Source of the DNA: Diplonema papillatum
Lineage: Eukaryota > Euglenozoa > Diplonemea > Diplonemida > Diplonemidae
Direction: 5' to 3'
DNA: 64,000 nucleotides
Assembly (NCBI GenBank): GCA_030068145.1
Contig: JAPJBO010000343.1
Coordinates: 62,001 to 126,000, forward strand
Positions 54,606 to 64,000 of this stretch are shown here, one piece after another. The number at the start of each line of letters is the position of its first letter. Within the stretch, counting starts at the first letter, position 1. The notes beneath the pieces were generated by a model. The model made no database searches. It was not told the DNA's origin and worked only from the letters and a program-made list of their open reading frames with translations. A program made the translations under genes and the position numbers.

Positions 54606-55590
54606 AGTAACGAAGTACGCACGAACTCCGCACAAACTATGCAGGAACTACGCAATACGGGGTAGGGCTACATTTTGATACTCCACATGCAGCTGGTGGC
54701 TAACTGAGTGTCTAAACGGTCGTCACAGGGCTTGCCACTGCGGCCAAAGAAAGTCCAGTACTCTTATAAAATGTAGCCCTCGCCGTTTCACAGGAACTAC
54801 GCAATACGGGGTAGGGCTACATTTTGATACTCCACATGCAGCTGGTGGCTAACTGAGTGTCTAAACGGTCGTCACAGGGCTTGCCACTGCGGCCAAAGAA
54901 AGTCCAGTACTCTTATAAAATGTAGCCCTCGCCGTTTCACAGGAACTACGCAATACGGGGTAGGGCTACATTTTGATACTCCACATGCAGCTGGTGGCTA
55001 ACTGAGTGTCTAAACGGTCGTCACAGGGCTTGCCACTGCGGCCAAAGAAAGTCCAGTACTCTTATAAAATGTAGCCCTCGCCGTTTCACAGGAACTACGC
55101 AATACGGGGTAGGGCTACATTTTGATACTCCACATGCAGCTGGTGGCTAACTGAGTGTCTAAACGGTCGTCACAGGGCTTGCCACTGCGGCCAAAGAAAG
55201 TCCAGTACTCTTATAAAATGTAGCCCTCGCCGTTTCACAGGAACTACGCAATACGGGGTAGGGCTACATTTTGATACTCCACATGCAGCTGGTGGCTAAC
55301 TGAGTGTCTAAACGGTCGTCACAGGGCTTGCCACTGCGGCCAAAGAAAGTCCAGTACTCTTATAAAATGTAGCCCTCGCCGTTTCACAGGAACCACGCAA
55401 TACGGGGTAGGGCTACATTTTGATACTCCACATGCAGCTGGTGGCTAACTGAGTGTCTAAACGGTCCTGACAGGGCTTGCCACTGCGGCCAAAGAAAGTC
55501 CAGTAAACTTATAAAATGTAGGCACTCGCCGTCTCACAAACCCCGCACGAACAACGTAGGAACTACGCAACACGGGCAATTCGGGTACCA
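54606..55590. mobile_element. Family R10 element with satellite array, left end eroded
   Basis: AACGAAGTACGCACGAACTC (R10 subterminal sequence) is followed by the satellite array and the R10 right side (AGGAACTACGCAACACGG, then TTCGGGTACCAC). The left GGTACC end is missing or unrecognisable. Confidence 0.6.
54642..55535. repeat. 149-bp satellite array, six units
   Basis: Units start at 54642, 54791, 54940, 55089, 55238 and 55387, an exact 149-bp period. The first five match the 14431-15178 array almost base for base. The sixth is slightly diverged (CGGTCCTGACAGG, CAGTAAACTTATAAAATGTAGGC). Confidence 0.9.
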
Positions 55591-56279
55591 CAACTCTCTT
55601 TTTTGTACCGGCATGTCCACGTGGTATGTTGTTCCAAGAAGAATACAGAGAGAACCGGTCTACAAACCAAGCCGGTCCACGCCCTATTCCCTCGAACCGT
55701 ATCGAATTGCCTGCCGCTGTCCATCAGGCCCATCCGTGTCCTCTGGAGCTTTATAGAATTGCTTAGAGCTCTCTCTCACGACACGGTACGATCAAGGAGG
55801 TAGTCACCCAGTGACTAGTGCAGGCCATCGCTATAGATGTATGGTACGTTATGGTCTATCAGGAGGGGATGGACGGGATGGTCCGGCTTACTATAAACTA
55901 CGACGGACCCTTTACCCCCCCACCGCGCTGGGAAATCGTGCAAAACAAGTACCCTCGCGGGATCCCCTCAGGGGTGAGAAGCCGAACGCCCCCAGTATGG
56001 TGACGCGACACAGCAACCTATCGCCGGGGGGCGCCTCCCTCTGTACGACGAAGAAGAAGAACAACAGAAATCCAAAAAGAATTGAAAAAAAAAAAAAAAA
56101 AAAAAAAAAAAAACGCGTCAAAATAAAGTGGCTGTGCCTCCTTCAGTTTCCGACGATCCCTTTCGTATCTGCGGAAGACACCCTAGTCTGTGCGGACGGT
56201 ATTCGCCCTCGATCTCACTGTCTGCGGCGCTGAAGCGCGTAGATTGTCGACGTGTATGCGCGGGGTCTTCCCCGTGCAA
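55591..56279. other. Intergenic sequence without a recognised gene
   Basis: An A-run of about 24 lies at 56088-56112. No gene is recognised. Confidence 0.4.
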
Positions 56280-56735
56280 CATAAAGCCCGGTTGCATATG
56301 CAGAGAAAGTCCAGTTGAGTGTGCGAGTGATCCAGTTGCAGATAAAGCCCAGTTGTATGTGCGAGTGATCCGGTTGCAGACAAAACCGTGTTGTACACGG
56401 GTGGTGACCCGGTTGCAGATAAAGCCCAGTTGTATGTGCGAGTGATTCAGTTTGCGGATAAAGCCCTACTGTGCATGCAGGTGGTGACCCAGTTGCAGAG
56501 AAAGCCCAGTTGTATGCGAGTGATCCAGTTGCAGATAAAGCCCAGTTGCATGTGCGAGCGATCCGGTTGCAGATAAACCGTGTTGTACAGCACGGTAGCA
56601 GATAAAGCCCAGTTGTATGTGCGAGTGATCCAGTTTGCGGATAAAGCCCTACTGTGCATGCAGGTGGTGACCCGGTTGCAGATAAAGCCCAGTTGTATGT
56701 GCGAGCGATCCAGGATACCGCAGTTGCGGACTGCC
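56280..56735 (+). repeat. Tandem repeat block just upstream of the TPR/MYND gene
   Basis: About eleven variants of a 36-40 bp unit are present (GATAAAGCCCAGTTGTATGT, then GCGAGTGATCCAGTTGCA). There is also a higher-order repeat of 183 bp: TTTGCGGATAAAGCCCTACT with GTGCATGCAGGTGGTGACCC occurs at 56451 and 56634. The block ends about 105 bp before the start codon, so it lies in or next to the promoter. Any regulatory role is inference. Confidence 0.85.
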
Positions 56736-56840
56736 CCCCACAGTTCAATCTCAAGGCGTGAAGAAGTTTAAAGAAAAAAAGGGTGGACATGCGCACGTTT
56801 GAACGGTAGAGAAACAGCACGTCGGGCGGTGAATGGAACA

Positions 56841-58496
56841 ATGGCGAGCGCGAGCCAAGACACCGAAATCGCGCGCCTGAGGGAAGAAGGCAAGCGGCGG
56901 TTCGAGGAAGGCAGCGCCAGAGAGGCGCTGCGATGCTACGACGACGGCCTGCGGCTGCTGGCGGGCGGAGCCGCACCCGGCGACCGCCTCGTGTTCATGG
57001 CGAACAAGGCCGCGTGCCTGCTGGCCCTCGCGGAGGGGTCCCCGGACTCTGGCGGAGACGACTGCCCAGCCGCCGTCAAGTGCGCTGAGCCTGCTGCCGA
57101 CGCACCGGCCGAGCAAGGCGGCCAGGGAGACGGGGAAAGCGGGGGGAGAGAGGGCCTGCTGTATGCGGCGGTGTGCCTCTGCTCGGAGGTGCTGCGGGAG
57201 GACGGAAAGCACCTCAAGGCGCGGTGGCGGCGCGCGAAGGCGAACGGGCAGCTTGGACTGCTGGGGCTCCGCCTGGCAGACTTGCGCGTGGTGCACGTCC
57301 TCGCGAGCGCCGAAGGCAAGGCAACCCGGACCCTCGCCGCCGCGGCCCAGCGCGACGTCACCGCTCTGGCCGACGCGTCCGCCGACCCCTTCCACAGAGC
57401 CCTCGCCACCGGCGACTTCTCCGCCGTGCGCGCATCCGCTCACCTGCCGCCCCCCAACCCGAGTCCGACCCCCCCGCGGCTGGTCCGGCCACTGGGGCCT
57501 GGTGGAGGTGCTCCGGTGGACACCCGTGGGTGCAGCAGCAGCAGGGGGGTGCCGGCAGGAGGAGGCGGGGGTTCGTCGTCCGACGACGCGTTTCTCCGCG
57601 GGTTTGCCGGGTTTTCGGAGAAATTCGGGGACGGGACGCTGGCGTACATGCTGGCCGCGCCGTGCGCGGGGCCGGCTTGCGACGCGTTGAACCTGCTCGA
57701 GATCGTCGCCGCGGGCTTGCGGGCGAGCGGCGGGTCGGAGGGCAGAGACGCGACGGCTGCGTTTCTGGCGTTTTCTTCGCACGAATACATCGCCTTCGCG
57801 CTCGACCACCCGGGGGGAGAGCACGTGAAGGAGTGTGCCTGCCGGGTAACAGGGGGGGTGTTCGAGTTGATGCTGGGGGCTGGCGCGGGGAGTCCGATGG
57901 AGTATGTGCGGCGGTACGCGCTGGCGCCGTGCTTCGCGGGGTGTATCTCGTCGGGGGGAGCGGCAACGCAGGCGTGCTTGCAAGCCCTGAGGGTTGTCTT
58001 CGGGTCCTGCGTGACGACTGGTGACAAGCAAGCCGCCAGCCACCTAGCAGAAGTCGTGGCCACTGCGGCGACCATCCTCTGGAACCACCCGAGCCGAGCC
58101 CCTTCCGTCTCGCACCTGTTCCACTCCCTCGACCCCAAGTTCTGGTCGTTGCTGGTGCCGTGCCTCCCCTCCCTGCCCCACCTGAAGGCCATGAAGGCCG
58201 CGCTGTTGCACGTCACCCGGTACAAGGACGCCGTCGTGTCCTCCGACGCCGCCACCCTCATCGGGATCATCGAAGAAATCCTGCACCCCGACGACCATTG
58301 CTGCATGGAAGACGACGTGCCCCCGCTGTCGCCGACGCCGCAAAGGTGCGCGCAGTGCGGCAAGGCGGTCGCTGACTTGGACTATTGCTCCTTCTGCAAG
58401 CTCACCGCGTACTGTTCGACCGACTGCCAGGCGCGCGACTGGGAGCGACACTCCATTTACTGTGGGCAGCGCAACGACGAGGAACAGGAACCGTGA
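56841..58496 (+). CDS. TPR and MYND zinc-finger protein
   Basis: This intronless frame of 551 codons starts at the first in-frame ATG (context aacaATGgcg). Residues about 10-65 (EEGKRRFEEGSAREALRCYD onward) fit a TPR helical hairpin, and a further TPR-like stretch follows around residues 110-165. A Gly/Pro/Ser-rich linker covers roughly 195-250. Residues about 250-490 look all-helical and could be armadillo/HEAT-like. The C-terminus is a complete MYND finger: C503-x2-C506, C516-x2-C519, C525-x3-C529, H537-x3-C541. MYND domains bind two zincs and mediate protein-protein contacts. TPR-MYND proteins act as scaffolds or chaperone adaptors, but there is no SET domain here, so methyltransferase activity is not expected. 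GC3 is very high. The tail is acidic (NDEEQEP). A broken tandem copy of the MYND end follows. Confidence 0.88.
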   Translation: MASASQDTEIARLREEGKRRFEEGSAREALRCYDDGLRLLAGGAAPGDRLVFMANKAACLLALAEGSPDSGGDDCPAAVKCAEPAADAPAEQGGQGDGESGGREGLLYAAVCLCSEVLREDGKHLKARWRRAKANGQLGLLGLRLADLRVVHVLASAEGKATRTLAAAAQRDVTALADASADPFHRALATGDFSAVRASAHLPPPNPSPTPPRLVRPLGPGGGAPVDTRGCSSSRGVPAGGGGGSSSDDAFLRGFAGFSEKFGDGTLAYMLAAPCAGPACDALNLLEIVAAGLRASGGSEGRDATAAFLAFSSHEYIAFALDHPGGEHVKECACRVTGGVFELMLGAGAGSPMEYVRRYALAPCFAGCISSGGAATQACLQALRVVFGSCVTTGDKQAASHLAEVVATAATILWNHPSRAPSVSHLFHSLDPKFWSLLVPCLPSLPHLKAMKAALLHVTRYKDAVVSSDAATLIGIIEEILHPDDHCCMEDDVPPLSPTPQRCAQCGKAVADLDYCSFCKLTAYCSTDCQARDWERHSIYCGQRNDEEQEP

Positions 58497-58697
58497 CTGC
58501 TGAACGCACCCAGCTCACACATGACGTGCTGACTAGCTTTGTTTGCACGGCGGCATTGCATTGCTCATTGTTTCATCATATGCAATAAGGTTTTACTGCT
58601 TGAACCGGTTGCCAGTCTCGTGGCTTCAGCAACGATCGGGAAGGGGTTCTCCTCTGCGGCATATGCTGCGATGTCTTTTCAGGTGACATCACAACTA
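58293..58697 (+). repeat. First unit of a roughly 405-bp tandem duplication
   Basis: This unit covers the last 68 codons of the TPR/MYND gene plus 200 bp of 3' flank, ending in a splice-acceptor-like GATGTCTTTTCAG. The second unit follows immediately. Confidence 0.8.
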
Positions 58698-59105
58698 CCG
58701 ACGATCATTGCTGCATGGAAGCCGACGTGCCGCCGCTGTCGCCGACACCGCAAAGGTGCGCGCAGTGCGGCAAGGCGGTCGCTGACTTGGACTACTGCTC
58801 CTTCTGCAAGTTCACCGCGTACTGTTCGAGGCGCGCGACTGGGAGCGACACTCCATTTACTGTGGGCAGCGCAACGGCGAGGAACAGGAACCGTGACTGT
58901 TGAACGCACCCAGACGTGCTAACTAGCTTTGTTTGCACGGCGGCATTGCAATGCTCATTGCTTCATCGTATGCAACAAAGTCTACTGTTCAGACCGGTCG
59001 CCAGTCTTGTGGCTGTGAGAGGCACTTGAGCAACGATGAGATTCCTACCGGGCGGGGTTCTCCCCTGATTATGCTGCGATGTCTTTTCAGGCGACACTGC
59101 AATTA
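58698..59105 (+). pseudogene. Decayed tandem copy of the MYND 3' end
   Basis: Beginning ACCGACGATCATTGCTGCAT it repeats the MYND-coding end and 3' flank of the gene. Ten bases (CCGACTGCCA) are missing after TACTGTTCGA, which shifts the frame and removes the sixth zinc ligand. Thus the copy cannot make a MYND finger. Its 3' flank also has small deletions. It lacks the upstream part of the gene. A TTTTCAG acceptor just before it might allow use as an alternative 3' exon, but no matching donor is evident. Confidence 0.8.
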
Positions 59106-59929
59106 CCTTGGTGGCATTTTCTTAACTTTTCTAGAGGCCTGCTGCCAGGCTCGCGATGCTTCATTTACCGTCGGGCGGCGCAGTGGCGCTTGAGCCCTTT
59201 TCTATGAACAATGTTTCTTGCGTTTTTCTGACGTGCTACCGTGCATACCCTTTTCCTACAATTTGCGGCAATGGTGCAAGAAGGTCGCTGCGTCTCTGTG
59301 TATACCCAATCCGTAGTACGTACGTACTACCATGGCCTCCGTCGCCTTTGCCAACTGTGCAAGGGCGCTATGTCTCTCCATAAACCAGGTTCTTGGGCGA
59401 GCTCACAGCCTCCGTCATTCTTCGCCATCGATGCAAGGTTCGTTTACACGCTTTGTAGTTCGTATTCCGTCAGCAAATCCATGGCCTTCCGTGGTCACTT
59501 TTTCGCAGTAACAATGCATTGTGGAGATGTGGAGAGAAGATAAGCCTAGCGAACATATTCACTCATTCATGGCAGGCTAATCCTCCCCGGCACGTACAAA
59601 CAAACACACGCCTATTCTTTTTGCACCATCAGTGCAAGGTCTCAATATAAGCCCGATGCGTAGTACTACTGCAGCAAGCTCACAGCCTCCTCCCTTTCTT
59701 CACCATCGATGGAAGGTGCGCATACCCGCTTTGGAGTTCGTACTACTTTCTGCAAGTCCGTGGCTTTCCGTCGTCTTTCTTCAACTTTGCGTTATCGTGG
59801 TGTAAGGTTGCATCTCTCAGGTTGTGTCTACCTGATCCGTAGTCTGTACTGCTTCTTTCGGCAGCTTCTTCATCCTGTGTCTCGAACGTCACTGTCCTAC
59901 CCCATGTGATTTGCTTCTTTTTGTTTCAG
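59106..59929 (+). repeat. Repeats upstream of PSMA3, with an R7 copy and a 5' splice acceptor
   Basis: A segment (GAGCTCACAGCCTCCGTCAT, TCGCCATCGATGCAAGGTTC, CGCTTTGTAGTTCGTA) at about 59398-59465 is repeated with divergence at 59687-59750. An R7 copy (AACAATGCATTGTGGAG ... GGCACGTACAAACAAAC) sits between them at 59508-59612. The stretch ends in a strong acceptor, TTGCTTCTTTTTGTTTCAG (AG at 59928-59929), suggesting a leader intron whose upstream exon I could not place. Confidence 0.5.
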
Positions 59930-59939
59930 GCCTACAGAA

Positions 59940-60026
59940 ATGCTTCAGCACTCAAACGCACACAGGAGGGGCAGAAAGAGGAAGGGAAAACAAAGCACGG
60001 TTCCCACAGAGGACAGCAACATCTGA
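59940..60026 (+). CDS. Upstream ORF in the PSMA3 leader (28 codons)
   Basis: An ATG 98 nt before the PSMA3 start opens a short frame in another phase. It encodes a basic peptide (MLQHSNAHRRGRKRKG...) and ends TGA 11 nt before the PSMA3 ATG. If the leader begins near the 59929 acceptor, it would be translated first and could dampen PSMA3 translation. This is inference; it may have no function. Confidence 0.35.
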   Translation: MLQHSNAHRRGRKRKGKQSTVPTEDSNI

Positions 60027-60037
60027 GGTTAGGCAAT

Positions 60038-62945
60038 ATGAGCAGCGGTGACCATGACATGGATGCGAACGTCTACAGTCCGGACGGAATGGTGTTCCAG
60101 GTGGACTACGCTATTAAGGCAGTTGATGCCGAGGGAACTGCACTGGGCGTGTGCTGCAAGTATGCTGTTATCTTTTTCTACGGCACAACCGCGCGCACCG
60201 TCACTATGGACATCAAAACTGGTGCCCAGTCATGGTTTTCTCTGCAGGGAGGGCATCGAGTCTGACAGTATCCCCGGCAATCAAAACTGAACGCAGCTGG
60301 TGTACCAGCTGCAAGTACTTTTGTGTGGTTGAACCTCATGCCCAGGGTTTGGTTTCGGCCTTGGATAGCGTGCAAATGTTTTGCTTTCAGCTCCATGCAA
60401 TGTGTGAGGAAATTGAACCCGCCCAAGTAAAGTAGGACCTACCTTCTCACCAAAATCATTTGCACCTATGAAGGGTGTAGTGCGGTCGACAAAATCTCTA
60501 GTTTTACATACTTTTGTGTTTCATCCTGCGCTCGCGGGGGGGCACCCTCCTTCCCTGTCCTGGTTGCAACCTGTCGTCGTTGCCCACCTGGTCCGGGCTC
60601 CTGGTAAGCTCCCCGAAACTCCCCGACACTTCCCCGAAACTCCCCGAAACTTCCCGATACTCCCCGATATTTTCGTCTGGACCAGGTGGGTTGCGCAAAA
60701 AGGGTCACACGTGAAACAACGACACTCAGGGACGGCGTTGTCCTCGGCGTTGAGAAGCTGATCATCAGCAAGATGGTCGACCCGAAGAGCAATACCCGCG
60801 TGTACGCGATCGACCGCCAAGCCGGCTGCGTCATCGGGGGGATGCTGCCCGACGGCCGCCACCTGGTGTCCCGCCTGCGGGACGAGGTGCAGAACTTCCG
60901 GGGGCTCTACGGCATCCCGTGCCCGGGCGAGATCGCGAGCAAGAAGCTGTGCAAGTACACGCACTTTTTCACCATCTCCGGCTACCGACCGTTCGGCGCC
61001 GCCCTCATCATCGCGTCGTACGCGGACGACGGCCCGCAGCTGTACCTGGCCGACCCGTCTGGCCAGCGGTACTCCTTCCACGCAGTCGCCATCGGAAAGG
61101 GCAAGACGCTCGCCAAGACCGAGCTCGAGAAGATCGACTTCTCCAAGATCAGCTGCCGCGAGGCGCTCGACGAGATCGCGAAGGTCCTCTACGCCGTGCA
61201 CGACGACCAGAAGGTTTGTCTTTTTCTTATGGTAACAAGCTTGCTTGTCTATATCAAAAAGTGTCGGATGGCAGCGTGCTGTGTTAAATCACTCGGGAAC
61301 AGGGTTTACACACGTACGCACAAAACAAAGAATATACCGGCTGTGCCTACCCTAGAACAAATGGATCTTCCGAACGTAGATTGGGATACCATCCCAGTCG
61401 GTCTATATCCGGCGAGCCGCCCGGCTGCTGTGGGACGAAATGTTGGATGAAATACCCAAAACACCCCCTTAACGCGTTAGGGGACTTCACAGGGTTTCAC
61501 AACGGATTGACACAACGACAGCACCCTCTCACTTTTCTCAACCCTCTCAACCCCCCTCCTTACCCAAGCCTCTACGGTCAACCGGGGACTTAATACCGAT
61601 CTTCTAATCCACAAATAACTCACGCGATCGCCTTTGGTCAGTTGATGCTGATCGTCCGTTGCTTCGGTTATCCGTGCAAGCCCCAACTCCGGAAATGTCC
61701 TTCTGACAACTAAAAAAAGGTTCCTTGACCCCCGAGCGAAATCTGCGGAAAGTCCTTCTGTCTCCTCGACGATGCCCAGAAGAGCTCGCCCGCCCGCGAG
61801 AGCAGCAGCCGGTAGCGCAACCGGCATCTCCGAAAGAGCCACTCGCTCAACCGGAACCAGTGGAACAGTCACCTGCTCGCCCGGTGACACCGGAGCATCT
61901 GGAAAGTCGATCGCAAACTCCGGATCAGCCGCAAACACCGGAACTACCGCAAGGACTATCGACGCCGTCACAAACACAAACCCGGCACGCAAGCCCACCA
62001 GCAAACATCCCACGAACACAAGAACGCAGCTTCCAAAACGAAATAGTTCTTCAATGCCGCCATTGTGGCGTAACAACAACAACGTCTGGCAACCCGTTCG
62101 CCAACCAGTTCGGTGTGGGTGTGAAGGACTACACAGTCCAAGTTCAGACAGAAACTAGCCCAGCATCTACCTGGCGTGCCTGACCCAGCGAGCTACGAGG
62201 GTCGAAAAATACAACTGCCCCTTTTCTTTTTTAGAAACATTTTCTCCTTTCCTCCTTTACTTGATAATAGGTGTCACGGCAAGTTTTGGCAGCCGCTGCT
62301 TAACAATAGTGCATGTTAATCCGTGTGGTTCATGTACTTAAAAGAACTCAGTGCTTAACAAAAATTGACGTGGGCGGCTTTGGATTTACATCTGAATGAC
62401 ACCTCAATACAAAAGAAGTTGTCGATAACTAACAAGTAAAAGAATAAAACAAAACTACGCATTTCTTCGAAGAAGACTGGATGCTAGCCTCTCACAGTTG
62501 CGGGGGTTGAAGCTGGCTGTTTTGGAACAGAACCCTCAAAGGGTGACGTGCTAATGTTGGCTCGACCTAGCAAAGCTTCTTCGTACGCCCGCAGTCTTCC
62601 CTGGGTGGCGAAGCAGGGCTCGGTAGGAGTTGGGTCGAATCCCGTTTCCAAGGATGTTTTCGGTTGAGAAGAGCGAGAGAGCTAGCAGCTTTGCACTGCA
62701 ACGCTTCGTTTACCATTTTCTCTCCCTTCAACTTACAGGACAAGCAGTTCGAGTTGGAGTTTGCATGGGTGACAGATGACACGGAGAAATGCTTTACTCG
62801 GGTGCCCGACGACATCGCCGAGGCAGCGAAGACGAAGGGTAAGCAGGCGGTATGTGCTGAATCCTCTACCCGCCCACGCAGACACCTTTAACAATGCTGA
62901 TTTCTCGGCGCAGAATATTTGAAGATTGATGTGAAAACCGGCTGA
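60038..62945 (+). CDS. PSMA3: 20S proteasome subunit alpha type-3 (alpha7), four exons
   Basis: Exons 60038-60159, 60730-61213, 62739-62838 and 62914-62945 join in phase to a 245-residue protein (human about 255). Introns are GT-AG: donors GTATGC, GTTTGT and GTAAGC; acceptors CACTCAG, AACTTACAG and CGGCGCAG. Exon 1 holds the alpha-subunit N-terminal signature (YSPDGMVFQVDYAIKAV, residues 13-29) that helps form the gate helix. The first junction restores CKDGVVLGVEK. Exon 2 has the Ntn fold with the alpha3-type VRPFG-like block (GYRPFGAALIIASY) and DPSG (ADPSGQRYSF). Exon 3 carries the FELEFAWV strand. Alpha subunits form the outer rings of the 20S core and are not proteolytic. The last exon, ending KIDVKTG, replaces the usual acidic tail and is the least certain part. 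If the third intron were retained, the frame would stop at 62891 instead. Confidence 0.92.
60160..60729 (+). other. PSMA3 intron 1 with inserted repeat and hairpin minisatellite
   Basis: About 60380-60500 matches 34125-34280 (CATGCAATGTGTGAGGAAAT, CGCCCAAGTAAAGTAGGACC, GTAGTGCGGTCGACAAAATC), a dispersed repeat. At 60583-60594 CCCACCTGGTCC and at 60679-60690 its exact inverse flank a 10-11 bp minisatellite (CCCCGAAACT, about six units, 60611-60669). The structure ends only 39 bp before the acceptor AG. Confidence 0.7.
61214..62738 (+). other. PSMA3 intron 2 (1.5 kb) with repeat fragments
   Basis: It contains a diverged R2 terminus (61576-61620, CGGTCAACCGGGGACTTAAT), the shared TTCGGTTATCCGTGCAAGCC segment (61640-61690), and a R5-like TTTCTTCGAAGAAGACTGGA (62462). 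There is also an unrelated Pro/Gln/Thr-rich open frame. Together these show insertion of repeat DNA into an otherwise compact gene. Confidence 0.65.
61725..62183 (+). CDS. Pro/Glu/Gln-rich open frame within the PSMA3 intron (doubtful)
   Basis: This frame of 152 codons is rich in Pro, Gln, Glu, Ser and Thr (for example QPASPKEPLAQPEPVEQSPA) and has a single CRHC pair near its end. It does not begin at an ATG in the usual context. It has no recognised domain and would be spliced out of PSMA3. It may be a fragment of a transposon-encoded or low-complexity protein, or chance. Confidence 0.2.
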   Translation: MTPERNLRKVLLSPRRCPEELARPREQQPVAQPASPKEPLAQPEPVEQSPARPVTPEHLESRSQTPDQPQTPELPQGLSTPSQTQTRHASPPANIPRTQERSFQNEIVLQCRHCGVTTTTSGNPFANQFGVGVKDYTVQVQTETSPASTWRA

Positions 62946-64000
62946 CAGCATGATTGCTCTCGCTTTCTGCTGGACACGTGGCCAAGGTTTTCATTCAAGG
63001 AGCCTCCGACATGCTCAATTAGGAATGTTTGGCAATTGAGTTTGCTCAAACGTCGTAGCGACTTTCGCGTCCTATGGAGAAGCCTTGCGTGGATTTTCCA
63101 ACAGTCACCCGGACGTGGAGGTGCAAGCGAACTGTCACTGCAAAAAGATGGAGGCTTTCGCGCACGAAGAAAACGAATTCCATTCGGAGTCAAAGCAGCC
63201 ACGTCGAGTGTTTTCGATCCTGTCTGCAACCCCCGAACACTACACAGGCGGAGGGCATCGAGAAGAACTGAGCCGTGAATCGCCACACTCGCGTCGGTTA
63301 GACCAGAGAGGGGGTTTCGCTTCACGCGTCGACAGCGGCAATAGGTACTCGAGGATGGGGTTCCTTCGGCGGCTGCCCGTCTATTTTCCGCAGAAGAAGC
63401 AGCGGGTGCGCCGGCGCCCGGACAAGCCGTGGACACTGAGGAACTGTCTACGGCAGGTCGGCTTTCCCCCAAGCCGGTAGCTCGGCTATAGAAGAGTGCT
63501 CGCCAATTGAGCAGTCGAAGGGGGTGGGCGCAGAAAGGAACGTTTACCGATGGCTCTGCAAGACGTCGAACACGGTGTCTTCGACTTCCTGTGGTGGTCC
63601 TTCTGGCATCATTATGCGCGTAGGCCGCAGAGTAAGCCTCCAGTGTTCGTAGCTCGTCAGAGGTGAGAGGGGGCAAGGCGACGGAAGAAGACTGCCCTTC
63701 GTGGAATCCTTAGGGCTGCGCGTGTCGCCCGACGAGTGCAACAGCGGGTAGCTAGTTGGATTGGAGGACAGAAAATTGTGGCGGTTGTCCGGTTTTCCTT
63801 TTTGCACGAAGACGTTGCCAGCTCGCATTTGTGGAAAGGGAGGGCGGTTCCTTCCACCCTCGACAACAGCTTTTGCGTGACTGCACGACTTTGTCAACAC
63901 GCATACGGGTCCTGCCACCGATGTTACCGCGAACAAGCCAGCGTGCCCAAAACGTGCGTTTTCCTTTGGAAGGGTGGCTACTTCAGGGTTGAACGGTGGC
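62946..64000. other. Right edge: unassigned frames and an R4 tail fragment
   Basis: 63175-63225 matches the R4 tail (CATTCGGAGTCAAAGCAGCC, ACGTCGAGTG). Two overlapping minus frames without ATG are the most protein-like: 63544-63936 (ending MMPEGPPQEVEDTVFDVLQS before HR-stop) and 62888-63676 (starting near LTSDELRTLEAYSAAYAHND). They may belong to a minus-strand gene continuing beyond the window, but neither has a recognised family and they cannot both be real. Confidence 0.3.

Noticed and set aside
56841-58496. Large minus-strand frames (up to 430 codons) opposite the TPR/MYND gene
   Set aside because: They are Arg/Pro/Ala-rich shadows caused by high GC3 of the real gene and have no domain features.
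60686-61450. Continuation of PSMA3 exon 2 past 61213 into a longer C-terminus
   Set aside because: The frame leaves the alpha-subunit family exactly at a GT donor, and the missing FELEFAWV strand is found in phase at 62739.

Overview
The window is nuclear DNA from a eukaryote. Its genes have GT-AG introns, are GC-rich (high GC3) and sit in much less GC-rich, repeat-packed DNA, and they encode eukaryote-specific families (a 20S proteasome alpha subunit, a MYND zinc-finger/TPR protein, a RING-H2 protein). Nothing seen fixes the species. A protist or alga with a compact gene structure and heavy non-autonomous transposon load is a reasonable guess, but only a guess.

Layout. 0-3.1 kb: dispersed repeats and a minus-strand fragment of the 3' end of large-subunit rRNA. 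3.19-3.72 kb: intact single-exon RING-H2 gene, followed at 3.88-4.25 kb by a shortened, frameshifted tandem copy of its 3' half. 4.3-53 kb: no convincing intact gene; this stretch is a mosaic of at least ten dispersed repeat families (R1-R14 below), long (CA)n and (CT)n tracts, two arrays of a 149-bp satellite (the second at 54.6-55.5 kb), and several elements recognisable from terminal inverted repeats (TIRs). The best defined are a 1.66-kb element at 44.41-46.07 kb (34-bp perfect TIRs, TAA target duplication, PIF/Harbinger-like) and a 2.67-kb element at 28.26-30.93 kb (31-bp perfect TIRs, TA target duplication, Tc1/mariner-pogo-like). 53.8-54.1 kb: a short frame with a LON-domain signature, probably a gene remnant. 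56.84-58.50 kb: intact single-exon TPR/MYND gene, preceded by a tandem-repeat block and followed by a decayed tandem copy of its MYND tail. 60.04-62.95 kb: four-exon gene for proteasome subunit alpha type-3 (PSMA3/alpha7). 62.95-64.0 kb: unrecognised open frames at the window edge.

The three intact genes are not visibly linked in function. RING-H2 proteins are usually ubiquitin ligases and the proteasome degrades their products, but 56 kb of repeats separate the two genes here, so no operon-like or pathway reading is justified. A shared oddity is that both zinc-finger genes carry a truncated tandem duplicate of their zinc-binding 3' end plus 3' flank immediately downstream.

The repeat families were defined by eye from recurring sequence within the window. 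Boundaries of families without clear TIRs are approximate (often within 10-30 bp).
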